Below are positions 35,315 through 44,179 of a DNA stretch of 64,000 nt, in pieces. Each line of letters starts with the position of its first letter. The stretch's first letter is position 1. A program made the translations under genes and the position numbers. The stretch is from JAUWPO01 sp965603285 (GTDB lineage: Bacteria; Chloroflexota; Anaerolineae; Anaerolineales; UBA4823), in NCBI GenBank assembly GCA_965603285.1, contig CBFDCK010000002.1, forward strand, positions 11,916-75,915, in the 5' to 3' direction. The notes beneath the pieces were generated by a model. The model worked only from the letters and a program-made list of their open reading frames with translations. It had not been told where the DNA came from and made no database searches.

Positions 35315-35343
35315 AGTTTACCATACGCAAGATTTAGCGTCAA
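35315..35343 (-). promoter_or_regulatory. Promoter of tRNA-Asp
   Basis: TTGACG (35338-35343) and TAAACT (35315-35320) with a 17-bp spacer on the minus strand, ending 11 nt before the mature tRNA. Confidence 0.6.
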
Positions 35344-35366
35344 GTGAAATGACTTTTCGCCTACTC

Positions 35367-35514
35367 CTAAGTACCCTCAATATATAAATCCGAAACCTCG
35401 CCGTGCGAAATCAATTCCATGAATCCTGGATGATCTTCACTAATTTTCAGATCAGTTCATTGCCCTCCATGTGTGGGAAACTCGACCATCGTCGTTGTAC
35501 ATAAATCGAATCAT
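35367..35514 (-). pseudogene. Degraded coding fragment between tRNA-Asp and the dehydrogenase
   Basis: A frame starting MIRFMYNDDGRVSHTWRAMN hits a stop. After a shift of frame it continues ISEDHPGFMELISHGEVSDL and ends naturally. The last part resembles the relic near 15075-15145. Probably a frameshifted remnant of a small gene; family unknown. Confidence 0.3.
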
Positions 35515-35524
35515 GCATCGATCG

Positions 35525-37399
35525 TCATCTCTCAATTTGTGATTGCAGCAAGCGCAGCAAGGATCTACGTGCTAATAAATCAGAATTCACCATACCCAGA
35601 ACACGACCATCATCAACGACTGGCATGGCAGAAATCTCATGATGTTCCAATTTCCTAATTAACTCCAATATCGTATCCGAAGGTGCAACCGATACCACAT
35701 CTGTACTCATTATTTGCTTCAAAGGGATATTGTCAGGATCACCCAAAGCGGTTGAACGGGTAATATCCCATTCAGTCACAACACCTACCAATTCACATTC
35801 AGGTGAGACAACAGCCAGTATCGAACTGCTGGCTTCGATAATCATAGCAGCAGCCTCACGAGCGTTATGATTTGCTTCAATCGTTGGGATATGTACCATA
35901 ATATCAGCAGCGGTGCGATCACTTTCACTTGATGCAATCCTGCGAATGCTTATTATTTCTGCGGCCTCGCTTGGCAACATATCGGCATCTGAAATAAGCA
36001 AATCCACAAGCTCACGCATGTTACGCCGGATTACTCCTTCACGATATATTTGTGCAGAATTACGCCTTTTTTCAGCTAATTCGTTTAATTCTGCTGCATT
36101 ATCATGCAGCCACATATCCACCGCTTCGCGATCACCCAGCATTTCCATGGGTATACGTAAATGCTCGGGGGTACTGATAAGATGCTCTTGAGCCGCATAA
36201 ATTACACCACCTGAGTTCACCATGTAGTCAGTTGCAATCAGTACCCCTTTTCGCCGGTAAACTTCCCTCTCCATGCGCGCACGCGCAGCTTTACGAGATT
36301 TTATAGGCGAATAAGTATTGGCTCCCTCAACGATAACAGCCCAGTCTCCCATCAGCCTCACTGTTATCGAGGGCTTGGTAGATTTATCTACACACAGATA
36401 ATTTGCGATTGGAGAGGCAGGAATTAAACAAAATGCCGACTCGCGTAATAGATCGTCAGGCGAGTTTGAATATTTAGTTCGTAGTAATTTATTTGTCTCT
36501 GGAGCTACTACCTGTTCGTAATAATCACGTGTTACCAGATCATTCTCTGCCCACATTTGATATAGTTCTTCAACCGGTAATCCTTCTTCTTTATAGAGGT
36601 AACCTTGAATATCGCTTATTCCTGTGACTCGTGCACCAGGTAGACGTTTCCGCAGGATGCGTGCTGCGTGCGCACCCACAGCTCCAAATCCTTGAATTAA
36701 TACATCCAAGTTATTTAGCTTCGGAATTTCCAGGTCACTGAACTGGGGCAATACTTTTAATCTCGACATCTCTTCTAAAAGCGCCTGCAAGGCAATGATC
36801 GTCCCACCAGCCGCAGCACCGAGTTCATCGATGCGATTGCCTCCCATATCGACCGGTTTAGAAAGAGCTTCATCTAAACCGTTTTCAATCGCGATTGTTT
36901 TCATATCCGCATCAGAGGTTCCGACATCCGGTCCCGGCAAATATATATCATGGTAGCAGTAAATCAAACGTGCGAAGCCACGCACTACCTCACGATGCTC
37001 ATCTGATGTCAAATCTCTCCCAGCAACAATTCCGGATTTTCCTCCACCATAAGGGAGGTCGGCTGCTGCATTTTTTAATGTCATTCCCCGTGCTAAATTA
37101 TGAACGATCGATGGGGTAATATCCGGCAGCATACGGATGCCTCCCATTGAAGGTCTTCCCATTGCCAGATTGTCAACAACTAGATATCCGCCAATCTCAA
37201 GAGTCGCATCCTCATCCCACATACAAACAATAACTTTGGGACCAAGGTTGTCAACCTCGATCCCCAACCTCGCTAACCGATCCACATCGAGGGAATTAAA
37301 TTCTAAAAAACATTTTCCGTCCCGAGATTGAAGGCGATTTTCCCACGTTTTTTCTGGCAGGTGTTCGCGCAGAAAAACTTCCATAGTTTTAGGGATCAT
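35525..37399 (-). CDS. Glu/Leu/Phe/Val dehydrogenase fused to a C-terminal CBS-domain pair
   Basis: A 624-residue protein, much longer than the usual 410-450 residues for glutamate dehydrogenase. The N-terminal catalytic domain has GGIRMLPDITPSIVHNLARG, then MTLKNAAADLPYGGGKSGI with the catalytic lysines (residues 85-125). The Rossmann domain has VLIQGFGAVGAHAARIL near residue 230. Residues about 495-620 form two CBS motifs (SSSILAVVSPECELVGVVTE; HHEISAMPVVDDGRVLGMVN), which usually bind adenine nucleotides. It may therefore be an amino-acid dehydrogenase controlled by energy charge. GGGAG ribosome site. It follows a gene of unknown function at the end of the Wood-Ljungdahl run. Confidence 0.88.
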   Translation of the reverse strand: MIPKTMEVFLREHLPEKTWENRLQSRDGKCFLEFNSLDVDRLARLGIEVDNLGPKVIVCMWDEDATLEIGGYLVVDNLAMGRPSMGGIRMLPDITPSIVHNLARGMTLKNAAADLPYGGGKSGIVAGRDLTSDEHREVVRGFARLIYCYHDIYLPGPDVGTSDADMKTIAIENGLDEALSKPVDMGGNRIDELGAAAGGTIIALQALLEEMSRLKVLPQFSDLEIPKLNNLDVLIQGFGAVGAHAARILRKRLPGARVTGISDIQGYLYKEEGLPVEELYQMWAENDLVTRDYYEQVVAPETNKLLRTKYSNSPDDLLRESAFCLIPASPIANYLCVDKSTKPSITVRLMGDWAVIVEGANTYSPIKSRKAARARMEREVYRRKGVLIATDYMVNSGGVIYAAQEHLISTPEHLRIPMEMLGDREAVDMWLHDNAAELNELAEKRRNSAQIYREGVIRRNMRELVDLLISDADMLPSEAAEIISIRRIASSESDRTAADIMVHIPTIEANHNAREAAAMIIEASSSILAVVSPECELVGVVTEWDITRSTALGDPDNIPLKQIMSTDVVSVAPSDTILELIRKLEHHEISAMPVVDDGRVLGMVNSDLLARRSLLRLLQSQIER

Positions 37400-37415
37400 T
37401 TAATTACTCCCAATT

Positions 37416-38684
37416 TTACAGTTTATGAAGATTTTGTGCAGCGATGAAAGACAAACCGTTTTCTGTTAATGCCCAAGCAGTCTTGTTTGTTGCCTCAAAT
37501 TTATCCATAAAGTTCAATCTGAGATATTCCCAATCTCCCGAGTCGATAATTTCCTGTTTCTCCCGGAAGTAATCAAGGATATCAGAGGGATGTTGTCGTT
37601 TCTCATCTATCTCTGGATCAGCGCCTTCGTGTTTGGCAGAGATATTTGCCACGTGACCGGCAATTTCTACTAATTCGTCTCGGCGGTTATATGGTTGGCG
37701 AACGATAGACTTATAAGTTTCAACAATGTGGTGTTCAAAACGGACCACATCCTCAAAGCCCAGCGATTTTCTAAATTGGGCAGTGATCTCCATCGTCTCG
37801 TTGTTGATGGAATTGCTCCAGTTAAACCCGATCAATGGAGAAGTGCCATCATCGCGAGCAAACAACTTCGCACCTATCAGCGTCCATAACCCGGCATATG
37901 GATTATCGTTTCCCATATATACAGATATTTTAAATTCGATATCAATACCCAGGCGGTAAAGTAAATAACCTATAAACACAGTTCCTGGATTTACATTTAG
38001 TACCTGTCGTGTTCCGTAATTGGTGTAGTAATACAGGAATTCATCAAGCCATTTAAGCGCATATTCGTTAGGTTGACCTACACCCCCAAAATATCCCGTG
38101 ATTGTTTCAGGTCCACCCAAGTGTATATTCGAACCATCCGTGCCCTTTGTATCAAGTGTTTCAACAAATGAAGCGCCAATGATCTGCATAGCTGCTGCAA
38201 CCGCTGGTAAATCTCCATCGGTCTCTTGTTCCTTCATTCTGCGTACCCTGATATACCGTCCCGGCATTATTTTTCCCTCAGCAATTGCTCGTTGCGCAAT
38301 ATCTATTAAATAGGGGAAGTATTGATATGCACTGATTTCAAGGGTGACCGCAAAATCATCTGCGAATTTTGTGGAGTCCGCTCGTTCATCCAATACTTTG
38401 CGGCGATATTCAGGTACGCTGATAAAAGCGTCATTATCACGCTGTTCCTCAAGCCAATATAAATCGTCCAGATAATCAGGTTTAATTTTTTCTACTTTAT
38501 TTAACAAATTAGGTAATTGGCGCGCCTGTTCAGCTTGCTGATTGATTTCCTCGGGTGTACCGTATTTCGCTACTACTTCGAGAAATTCGGAAATCACTCT
38601 CATGTCCGGATCAAGCAGAACATTATTGATTTCGTCTAATCTTTCATACGGTATTCTTAACAACTGTTGTAAATTTTCACCCAT
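37416..38684 (-). CDS. Conserved protein of unknown function, 422 residues
   Basis: A soluble protein with no signal peptide or membrane segment. The N-terminus is helical (MGENLQQLLRIPYERLDEIN). A central region alternates strands and helices with glycine turns (GTDGSNIHLGGPETITGYFG near residue 185, NVNPGTVFIGYLLYRLGIDI near residue 232), which looks like a TIM-barrel-type enzyme, possibly related to B12-dependent mutase-type barrels; I cannot identify the family. Excellent GGAGG site; 16 bp before the dehydrogenase gene, so the two are likely co-translated and act on related compounds. Confidence 0.75.
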   Translation of the reverse strand: MGENLQQLLRIPYERLDEINNVLLDPDMRVISEFLEVVAKYGTPEEINQQAEQARQLPNLLNKVEKIKPDYLDDLYWLEEQRDNDAFISVPEYRRKVLDERADSTKFADDFAVTLEISAYQYFPYLIDIAQRAIAEGKIMPGRYIRVRRMKEQETDGDLPAVAAAMQIIGASFVETLDTKGTDGSNIHLGGPETITGYFGGVGQPNEYALKWLDEFLYYYTNYGTRQVLNVNPGTVFIGYLLYRLGIDIEFKISVYMGNDNPYAGLWTLIGAKLFARDDGTSPLIGFNWSNSINNETMEITAQFRKSLGFEDVVRFEHHIVETYKSIVRQPYNRRDELVEIAGHVANISAKHEGADPEIDEKRQHPSDILDYFREKQEIIDSGDWEYLRLNFMDKFEATNKTAWALTENGLSFIAAQNLHKL

Positions 38685-38777
38685 TAGAAAACCTCCAAAT
38701 TTATAGTAATTATTACCGTTACTGCATTATTACATCAAGAGATATATTGGATCTTAGAGTGTCTAAGTCAAAAGTAG

Positions 38778-39632
38778 CTAATCCAATATTTCAAGCAGCT
38801 CTTCATACTCTTCATCCTTTATCTGAAAATAATTTTCGGGTTGTGGGAATGTTCTATCACCCACTTCATTCACATACTGCGTGAGCCCTTTGAGGATTAC
38901 CTCTCCCGCATTACCGAAAACTTTTGCCATGCGAGGCTTGAACTTTGGATAAAGACCAAACATGTCGTGATAAATCAAGAGTTGTCCATGTGCATCAGGT
39001 CCTGAACCAAGGCTCATAATCATACAATTCTCCGCAAGTTCGGTGATTATTTTACATACCCGGTCTGGTACCATTTCCAAAAGGATGCCAATTGCCCCAG
39101 CGTTTTCAAGCGCTTTTGCATCATCAATAATTTTTTTTGCTTGCAACGCACCTTTTCCCTGCACTCGGAAACCGCCGAGAGCACTTACACTTTGCGGGGT
39201 TAGTCCTAGATGACCGAACGCTGGAATTCCAGCATCTACGATTCCTCGAATTCGGTCTCCCATTTCGACGCCTCCCTCTAACTTAATTGCGTCACACCCA
39301 GCCTCGCTCATAAACCGACCGGCATTTCGAATAGCGGATTCGACACTCGGTTGATAGCTCATATATGGCATGTCACCAATGAGAAAAACATTCGGTGCTC
39401 CTCGTCGAACTGCCTGAGTGTGTCGAATCATGTCGTCCATCGTAACTGGTAAAGTGGAGTCATACCCCAACATAGTCATCCCCAGGCTGTCGCCAACGAG
39501 GATCATATCTACCCCAGCTTCATCTTGTAAGTAAGCAGTCGGGTAATCGTAGCAAGTAAGCCATGATATTGGCTCATTATTTTTCATTTTCTTGAACAGC
39601 TTCAGCAGAGTCACTTTTTTGCGTTCCGTCAT
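38778..39632 (-). CDS. panB: 3-methyl-2-oxobutanoate hydroxymethyltransferase
   Basis: A 284-residue enzyme of pantothenate and CoA synthesis that transfers a hydroxymethyl group from 5,10-methylene-tetrahydrofolate to ketoisovalerate. Motifs are canonical: LTCYDYPTAYLQDEAGVDMI, then LVGDSLGMTMLGYDSTLPVT with the metal-binding Asp (residues 22-65); IGDMPYMSYQ; AIKLEGG; GIPAFGHLGLTPQS; and ILLEMVPDR. GAGGTG site. panC and panD are not nearby. It sits downstream of acsE in the same orientation, possibly sharing C1-folate supply and CoA demand with the locus, though this may be incidental. Confidence 0.95.
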   Translation of the reverse strand: MTERKKVTLLKLFKKMKNNEPISWLTCYDYPTAYLQDEAGVDMILVGDSLGMTMLGYDSTLPVTMDDMIRHTQAVRRGAPNVFLIGDMPYMSYQPSVESAIRNAGRFMSEAGCDAIKLEGGVEMGDRIRGIVDAGIPAFGHLGLTPQSVSALGGFRVQGKGALQAKKIIDDAKALENAGAIGILLEMVPDRVCKIITELAENCMIMSLGSGPDAHGQLLIYHDMFGLYPKFKPRMAKVFGNAGEVILKGLTQYVNEVGDRTFPQPENYFQIKDEEYEELLEILD

Positions 39633-39836
39633 TGTCCACCTCTGTATAGAAATTTAGTATATAAATATTTTATGTTAGAAAGGGCATAAAAGCAACTACT
39701 CAGCAGATATTGTTTGGTAAGAAAATATACTTCACCTTAAAAATTTATGCGACGCTCGAGTGAAATCGCTCTCATGTTCGCGTCGCACAAAATTCTTACA
39801 GGCATTCTTTGGCCATGTTAATTTTCTGTTTCTGAT

Positions 39837-40760
39837 TTACTGTTCGAGATAACTATCCGCATAAATCACTTTATTCAATAACACCTGAACTGTTTTCCAT
39901 ATCGCAACCTGCTCCGGATCATTCATATCAAAATCGTCAAATGCAGGTTCTTCCATTGCAGCGATACGGTCGACAATCGTTATATATGCCTTTCCTACAG
40001 GAGTACTGTCATCACGTACCTCAATAATACGAATGGTCTCCCTCAACTGCTCATCGAAAGGATTTGCAATCATTGTCTGTAATCCAACACCCATTAACAT
40101 AGCACAGTAAACCCTGTCAATGAGTGGTCGATTCTGGTCGGGCACAGAATTCGAAACATTTGAAAGACCTACCGAAATTGCCGGTGGTGGATCCCACGCA
40201 AATTGCAGAGTCCGGACTGCTTCAAGAAGCTCAGGTGCGTACTCCTGGCAGCCCGAAACTGTCAAAACTAGAGGATCAATTATCAAGTCCTCAATTGGAA
40301 AATCGATTTCTAACATCCTTGGTATCAATTTCTCAAGCGCAATGGTCACCCGCTCATCTGCGCTAACAGGAATTCCGCTCTTTCCCATAGTAAGAGCAAT
40401 CAGTTTTGTATTGTATTCCTTTGCCAGAAGAGGTACTTTTTCAAGCCTCTCCGCTTCAGCAGATGTCGAATTTATGATTGGTTGCGCCTTGGTGACTTTC
40501 TTAAGTCCAGCTTCAATCCCCATTAAATTGGTGCTATCAAAACTCAAGGGAACATCCACAACGGTTTCAACAGACTCGACCATCCAAGGAAAGACCTCCT
40601 CCCAATCTTTCTTACGAGGCCCAAGATTAAGATCTATAGCTTGAGCCCCTGCCTCAACCTGCTTTAGAGCCAGTTCCATGAAGAATTCTCGATCTCTTAA
40701 CTTTAGTGCTTCCTTTACTTTTTCTGAAATGATGTGAATATTTTCGCCTAAAATATACAT
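39837..40760 (-). CDS. acsE: 5-methyltetrahydrofolate:corrinoid/iron-sulfur protein methyltransferase
   Basis: A 307-residue pterin-binding TIM barrel that moves the methyl group from methyl-THF to the cobalt of the corrinoid iron-sulfur protein. Family blocks: GENIHIISEKVKEAL at the N-terminus, QAIDLNLGP near residue 40, VPLSFDSTN near residue 70, INSTSAE near residue 96, IIDPLVLTVSG near residue 160, and SVGLSNVSNSVP near residue 196, including the conserved Asn. AGGATGG site. Located after the activator gene in the minus-strand Wood-Ljungdahl run. Confidence 0.92.
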   Translation of the reverse strand: MYILGENIHIISEKVKEALKLRDREFFMELALKQVEAGAQAIDLNLGPRKKDWEEVFPWMVESVETVVDVPLSFDSTNLMGIEAGLKKVTKAQPIINSTSAEAERLEKVPLLAKEYNTKLIALTMGKSGIPVSADERVTIALEKLIPRMLEIDFPIEDLIIDPLVLTVSGCQEYAPELLEAVRTLQFAWDPPPAISVGLSNVSNSVPDQNRPLIDRVYCAMLMGVGLQTMIANPFDEQLRETIRIIEVRDDSTPVGKAYITIVDRIAAMEEPAFDDFDMNDPEQVAIWKTVQVLLNKVIYADSYLEQ

Positions 40761-40774
40761 GGGTGACCATCCTT

Positions 40775-42724
40775 TTAATTGTTATTATCTGATCTGATTT
40801 CAACTAATGCTTCTTTAACCGATGGGAAAAGTGACATATCAGTATGTGGAAGAAATAATGCCGACATAAAGGCCTCGTAAAACGTGTTATCAGCCGATAA
40901 CTCAATATATGTCATGCGTGATGCTATGTCTTTAATTCGGTTCAAGGCCTTCCGATCTAATAATGCGTAGTATGCGCCTTTCACAGACGTGTTCCCGAGA
41001 AATTCAAAGCGATCCCACGGCATATCCGGCAACAGCCCGATTTCAATCGCTTTCTCCACATTTATGTACTTCCCGAACGACCCTCCTATCAACATTTGCT
41101 CAGTCTCTTCTAATGGCACTCCTACACTTTCCGATAAAACACGATAACCGGCATAAATAGCGCCCTTTGCGCGTAATAGATTGTCAATATCTACCACAGT
41201 AATAACTATATCCTGCCCACTTTCTGTCTCTTCACCCCAAGCCACCACATACTCCAAACCATGTGCGCCGTCTCGAACACGTGCAATATTGAGTGAAGTT
41301 TTGATATTTCCTGCTTTATCAACCACGCCAGTCATAAACATCTCGGCTAATAACGAAATTAACCCACTTCCACATATGCCGATTGGTTTTGAACCTCCTA
41401 TTACTCGATAAGTTGGCTCAAAATTTTCACCACTAATCCACACTTCCTCTATGGCACCTTTTGTCGCTCGCATTCCGTCTACCACGCCTGCCCCTTCAAA
41501 CGCAGGACCTGCAGAGCAGGCACACGTAACCAGCCAATCATGCGAACCGAGTACGATTTCCCCATTTGTCCCGACATCCATGAATAAAGTGGTTTTTGAC
41601 GTATCATCCATGCCAGACGAATACACACCAGCCGTTATATCTGCACCCACATAACTTGCTATTCCAGGGAGGCAAATCACGGGCGCCTCTGGATCGATAT
41701 CAATCCCAACTTCCTTGGCTGTAAGTGCCGGTATATCATTCACCGTAGTCACAAATGGAGATAGGCGAATGCTTGATGCAGGTATACCTAATAACAAGTG
41801 CATCATTGTGCTGTTGCCCGAAATCGTCGCCTTAACGATTTCTAGATTATTTATTTCACTTCCTCTTTTACGTTTACAGGCCTTAGTCAATAACTTGTGG
41901 ATTGAATTTAATACTAAAGAGCGCATTTCTTCGGCACCGTTTTTATTGCTGGCATAAACAATGCGAGAAATGATATCTTCACCTCGCGATATTTGTTCGT
42001 TATACTCAGAGATTTGAACCCTTGCCTTCCCGGAGACGAGATCAACAAGCCACAGTGTCACAGTAGTTGTTCCAATGTCGATTGCTATTCCCCATATTGG
42101 ATCATCTGGCGGTACTTTTCCAGGGATTATATCGATCATTCGCGCCTGGTTGAAACTTTCTCCCTCATCTTGGTTATCTAATAATACAGTTGTCTCCCAA
42201 TCACCTTCACGCAAAATTGGGCCAACCCTGCGCAGCATTGCTAAAGGGATGTGGATATTTTCGTATCCAAATTGATTTCGTAAGACGGTTTTTAAGCGGC
42301 TAGCATCATCAATTTGATCATCCATGCTGGGAGGTGTAAGTTTAAGTGTTATCCGTTGAATGGATTGGTCGCGTCTGTAATCATAGTCGTCTGGAACCTG
42401 GATTTCAGCGACTGTCCGGTCTGTAGTAAGGCGCCTCTCAATTTTCTCTTGCGGAGGTACAACGACATTTATATCGCCTTCAACAACCGTCTGGCATGCC
42501 AAGGCGAAACCATTATCCACGTCCTCTTGGGATAGACGTACCACGCTGCGACGGCGTACAGAACCGGATGTCACCTGAACTGCACACCGTCCACAACGTC
42601 CCTGCCCTCCACAGGGTTGAAAGATATCGATTCCAGCCAAACGTGCTGCTTCGATAAGCAAACTTCCGGTTGGAACACTTACAGGTTCTGGAGCGGTATC
42701 AAATACAACTATATGTTCAGCCAT
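40775..42724 (-). CDS. ASKHA-domain corrinoid activation protein with N-terminal 2Fe-2S ferredoxin (RamA/AcsV-like)
   Basis: A 649-residue reductive activator. Residues 1-85 form a plant-type ferredoxin with cysteines at 38, 44, 47 and about 77. The C-terminal part is an ASKHA-fold ATPase (DUF4445 type) with the phosphate motif AIDIGTTTVTLWLVDL, GNSTMMHLLLG, MDVGTNGEIVLG and LIGGSFGKYINV. Such proteins reduce Co(II) corrinoid back to Co(I) at the expense of ATP, which the corrinoid iron-sulfur protein needs after oxidative inactivation. It lies between acsC and acsE, supporting that role. The Shine-Dalgarno is poor. Confidence 0.9.
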   Translation of the reverse strand: MAEHIVVFDTAPEPVSVPTGSLLIEAARLAGIDIFQPCGGQGRCGRCAVQVTSGSVRRRSVVRLSQEDVDNGFALACQTVVEGDINVVVPPQEKIERRLTTDRTVAEIQVPDDYDYRRDQSIQRITLKLTPPSMDDQIDDASRLKTVLRNQFGYENIHIPLAMLRRVGPILREGDWETTVLLDNQDEGESFNQARMIDIIPGKVPPDDPIWGIAIDIGTTTVTLWLVDLVSGKARVQISEYNEQISRGEDIISRIVYASNKNGAEEMRSLVLNSIHKLLTKACKRKRGSEINNLEIVKATISGNSTMMHLLLGIPASSIRLSPFVTTVNDIPALTAKEVGIDIDPEAPVICLPGIASYVGADITAGVYSSGMDDTSKTTLFMDVGTNGEIVLGSHDWLVTCACSAGPAFEGAGVVDGMRATKGAIEEVWISGENFEPTYRVIGGSKPIGICGSGLISLLAEMFMTGVVDKAGNIKTSLNIARVRDGAHGLEYVVAWGEETESGQDIVITVVDIDNLLRAKGAIYAGYRVLSESVGVPLEETEQMLIGGSFGKYINVEKAIEIGLLPDMPWDRFEFLGNTSVKGAYYALLDRKALNRIKDIASRMTYIELSADNTFYEAFMSALFLPHTDMSLFPSVKEALVEIRSDNNN

Positions 42725-42761
42725 ATATATAAATTTTGGCTTAGCTTTTCTCCCCTATTCT

Positions 42762-44093
42762 CTATAAAGCCTGTTCCATAAATTTTGGTATATCGATTGC
42801 TTCCCGAGGACCTACCCGTATCTCCCATTCAGGTAATTCTTCCTCCAATTCACCCGAGAGCACGGCAGTATGACCCGGGATGACGATACGCTTATTGCTT
42901 ATCTTATCCGGAACATTAAATTCTTTTACCGATTTGGCGATGCGTTCGGCATCAAATTTTCCTGCTGCCCATGCTGTGAGAACACTCATCCCTTCCGCGT
43001 CGGTAACCATTAACCATGCCGGCTTGCCCGAACTTTCTACTTCGTTCGCTACACTGAAGTAAGTAATACTGAAGTTCGTGGTAACTAACAAGGGATCTTC
43101 AGGCTTGGGATCATTGATCTCGTACACCCCTGGTTTTACCTGGATGGGTTTTTGTGGGTCAGTAAAGATATTCTCTCGTAAGACTAATAGTGGATAAGCT
43201 GTTTCAGGGCTGAAGTGATCGAGCACAATGAAACCGCTGTATTTACCAATAGCTTGCGCCGCCAGCATGACCTCGCGTGTCTGATTGCCCACATCGCCCG
43301 GGAAACTTATGATCGGGAATCCAAATGGGCGGAATGTCTTCTTAAGTGCCATACGCCGCATTATTGTGTTAGCATTTAATGTACCATGAAAACCGCGCTG
43401 GGTCGGTGAAAGAACCAAATCTTTCACACCTGCGTTCTGAAGCTTTTCGGTCAAGTCTACCATTTCATCAATCGAATCAGCTTTCACACTTAACGGGAAA
43501 TCATTCTCTTTTGCGAATTCAGCCATGGATTCCCAGTTTTCCATCGTTGCATTGCATACCAAAGGTTTTTCATTTTCAACCAATTCGGATATGCTCGACT
43601 TTATGGAATCCAGATCGCCAATTAAGATCAATGGTTTGTGGCTTACTTCGCGTACGGCAGCCACTGCTGCTTTAAAATCTCCACCATCTGCTTGAACAGC
43701 AAATCCACTAATTGATAGTTCGATGCCCACATATTCAACCTTGTAGCTATCAGCCGGTGATACTTTTGCCTTGATATCCTCGGGAGTTTGGCTGTCATAA
43801 ACACGTATAAACAGACCAGGTCTACTGTAAAAGGTTTTCTCGTGTCTAAAGAGAACCACCTCATTTCCTGCCTTTATTTCATAGCCGTTTGAATTAATTG
43901 AGATTGGGCGCACAGGTGGCGCGGCAGCTTCCGACAACTGTTCCTTAGCCTCTTCGCTGACATGAGGACACAGGGAGAGCTCTACTTGTTTTGCCGCCAA
44001 TTTCATTGCGAATGCCAGGCAAGTGGGAAAATCACAATCCTTACAATTCGTTTGGGGTAGTAGTTTGTAAATCTGAATGCCAGATAGTGCCAT
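42762..44093 (-). CDS. acsC: Corrinoid iron-sulfur protein large subunit (CODH/ACS gamma)
   Basis: A 443-residue protein that carries the methyl group on cobalamin between AcsE and acetyl-CoA synthase. The N-terminal 4Fe-4S domain has cysteines at 17, 20 and 25 (TNCKDCDFPTC) and in LSLCPHVS near residue 42. The middle TIM barrel includes PLILIGDLDSIKSSI and SPTQRGFHGTLNANT, and the C-terminal cobalamin-binding domain ends in EWEIRVGPREAIDIP. Its usual partner, the small subunit, is encoded here as the C-terminal part of the upstream fused gene. GGAG site 8 nt before the ATG. Confidence 0.94.
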   Translation of the reverse strand: MALSGIQIYKLLPQTNCKDCDFPTCLAFAMKLAAKQVELSLCPHVSEEAKEQLSEAAAPPVRPISINSNGYEIKAGNEVVLFRHEKTFYSRPGLFIRVYDSQTPEDIKAKVSPADSYKVEYVGIELSISGFAVQADGGDFKAAVAAVREVSHKPLILIGDLDSIKSSISELVENEKPLVCNATMENWESMAEFAKENDFPLSVKADSIDEMVDLTEKLQNAGVKDLVLSPTQRGFHGTLNANTIMRRMALKKTFRPFGFPIISFPGDVGNQTREVMLAAQAIGKYSGFIVLDHFSPETAYPLLVLRENIFTDPQKPIQVKPGVYEINDPKPEDPLLVTTNFSITYFSVANEVESSGKPAWLMVTDAEGMSVLTAWAAGKFDAERIAKSVKEFNVPDKISNKRIVIPGHTAVLSGELEEELPEWEIRVGPREAIDIPKFMEQAL

Positions 44094-44179
44094 TGTAAGT
44101 TCTCCAATACGTGTCGTGCATTATTTAGATTATTAATTGTTTAATGCGCAACCCGAATTTATCTACAAATCTTCATAAC

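Noticed and set aside
35473..35658. 61-codon plus-strand frame at the end of the dehydrogenase gene
   Set aside because: It overlaps the CBS coding region on the other strand and has no start signal.
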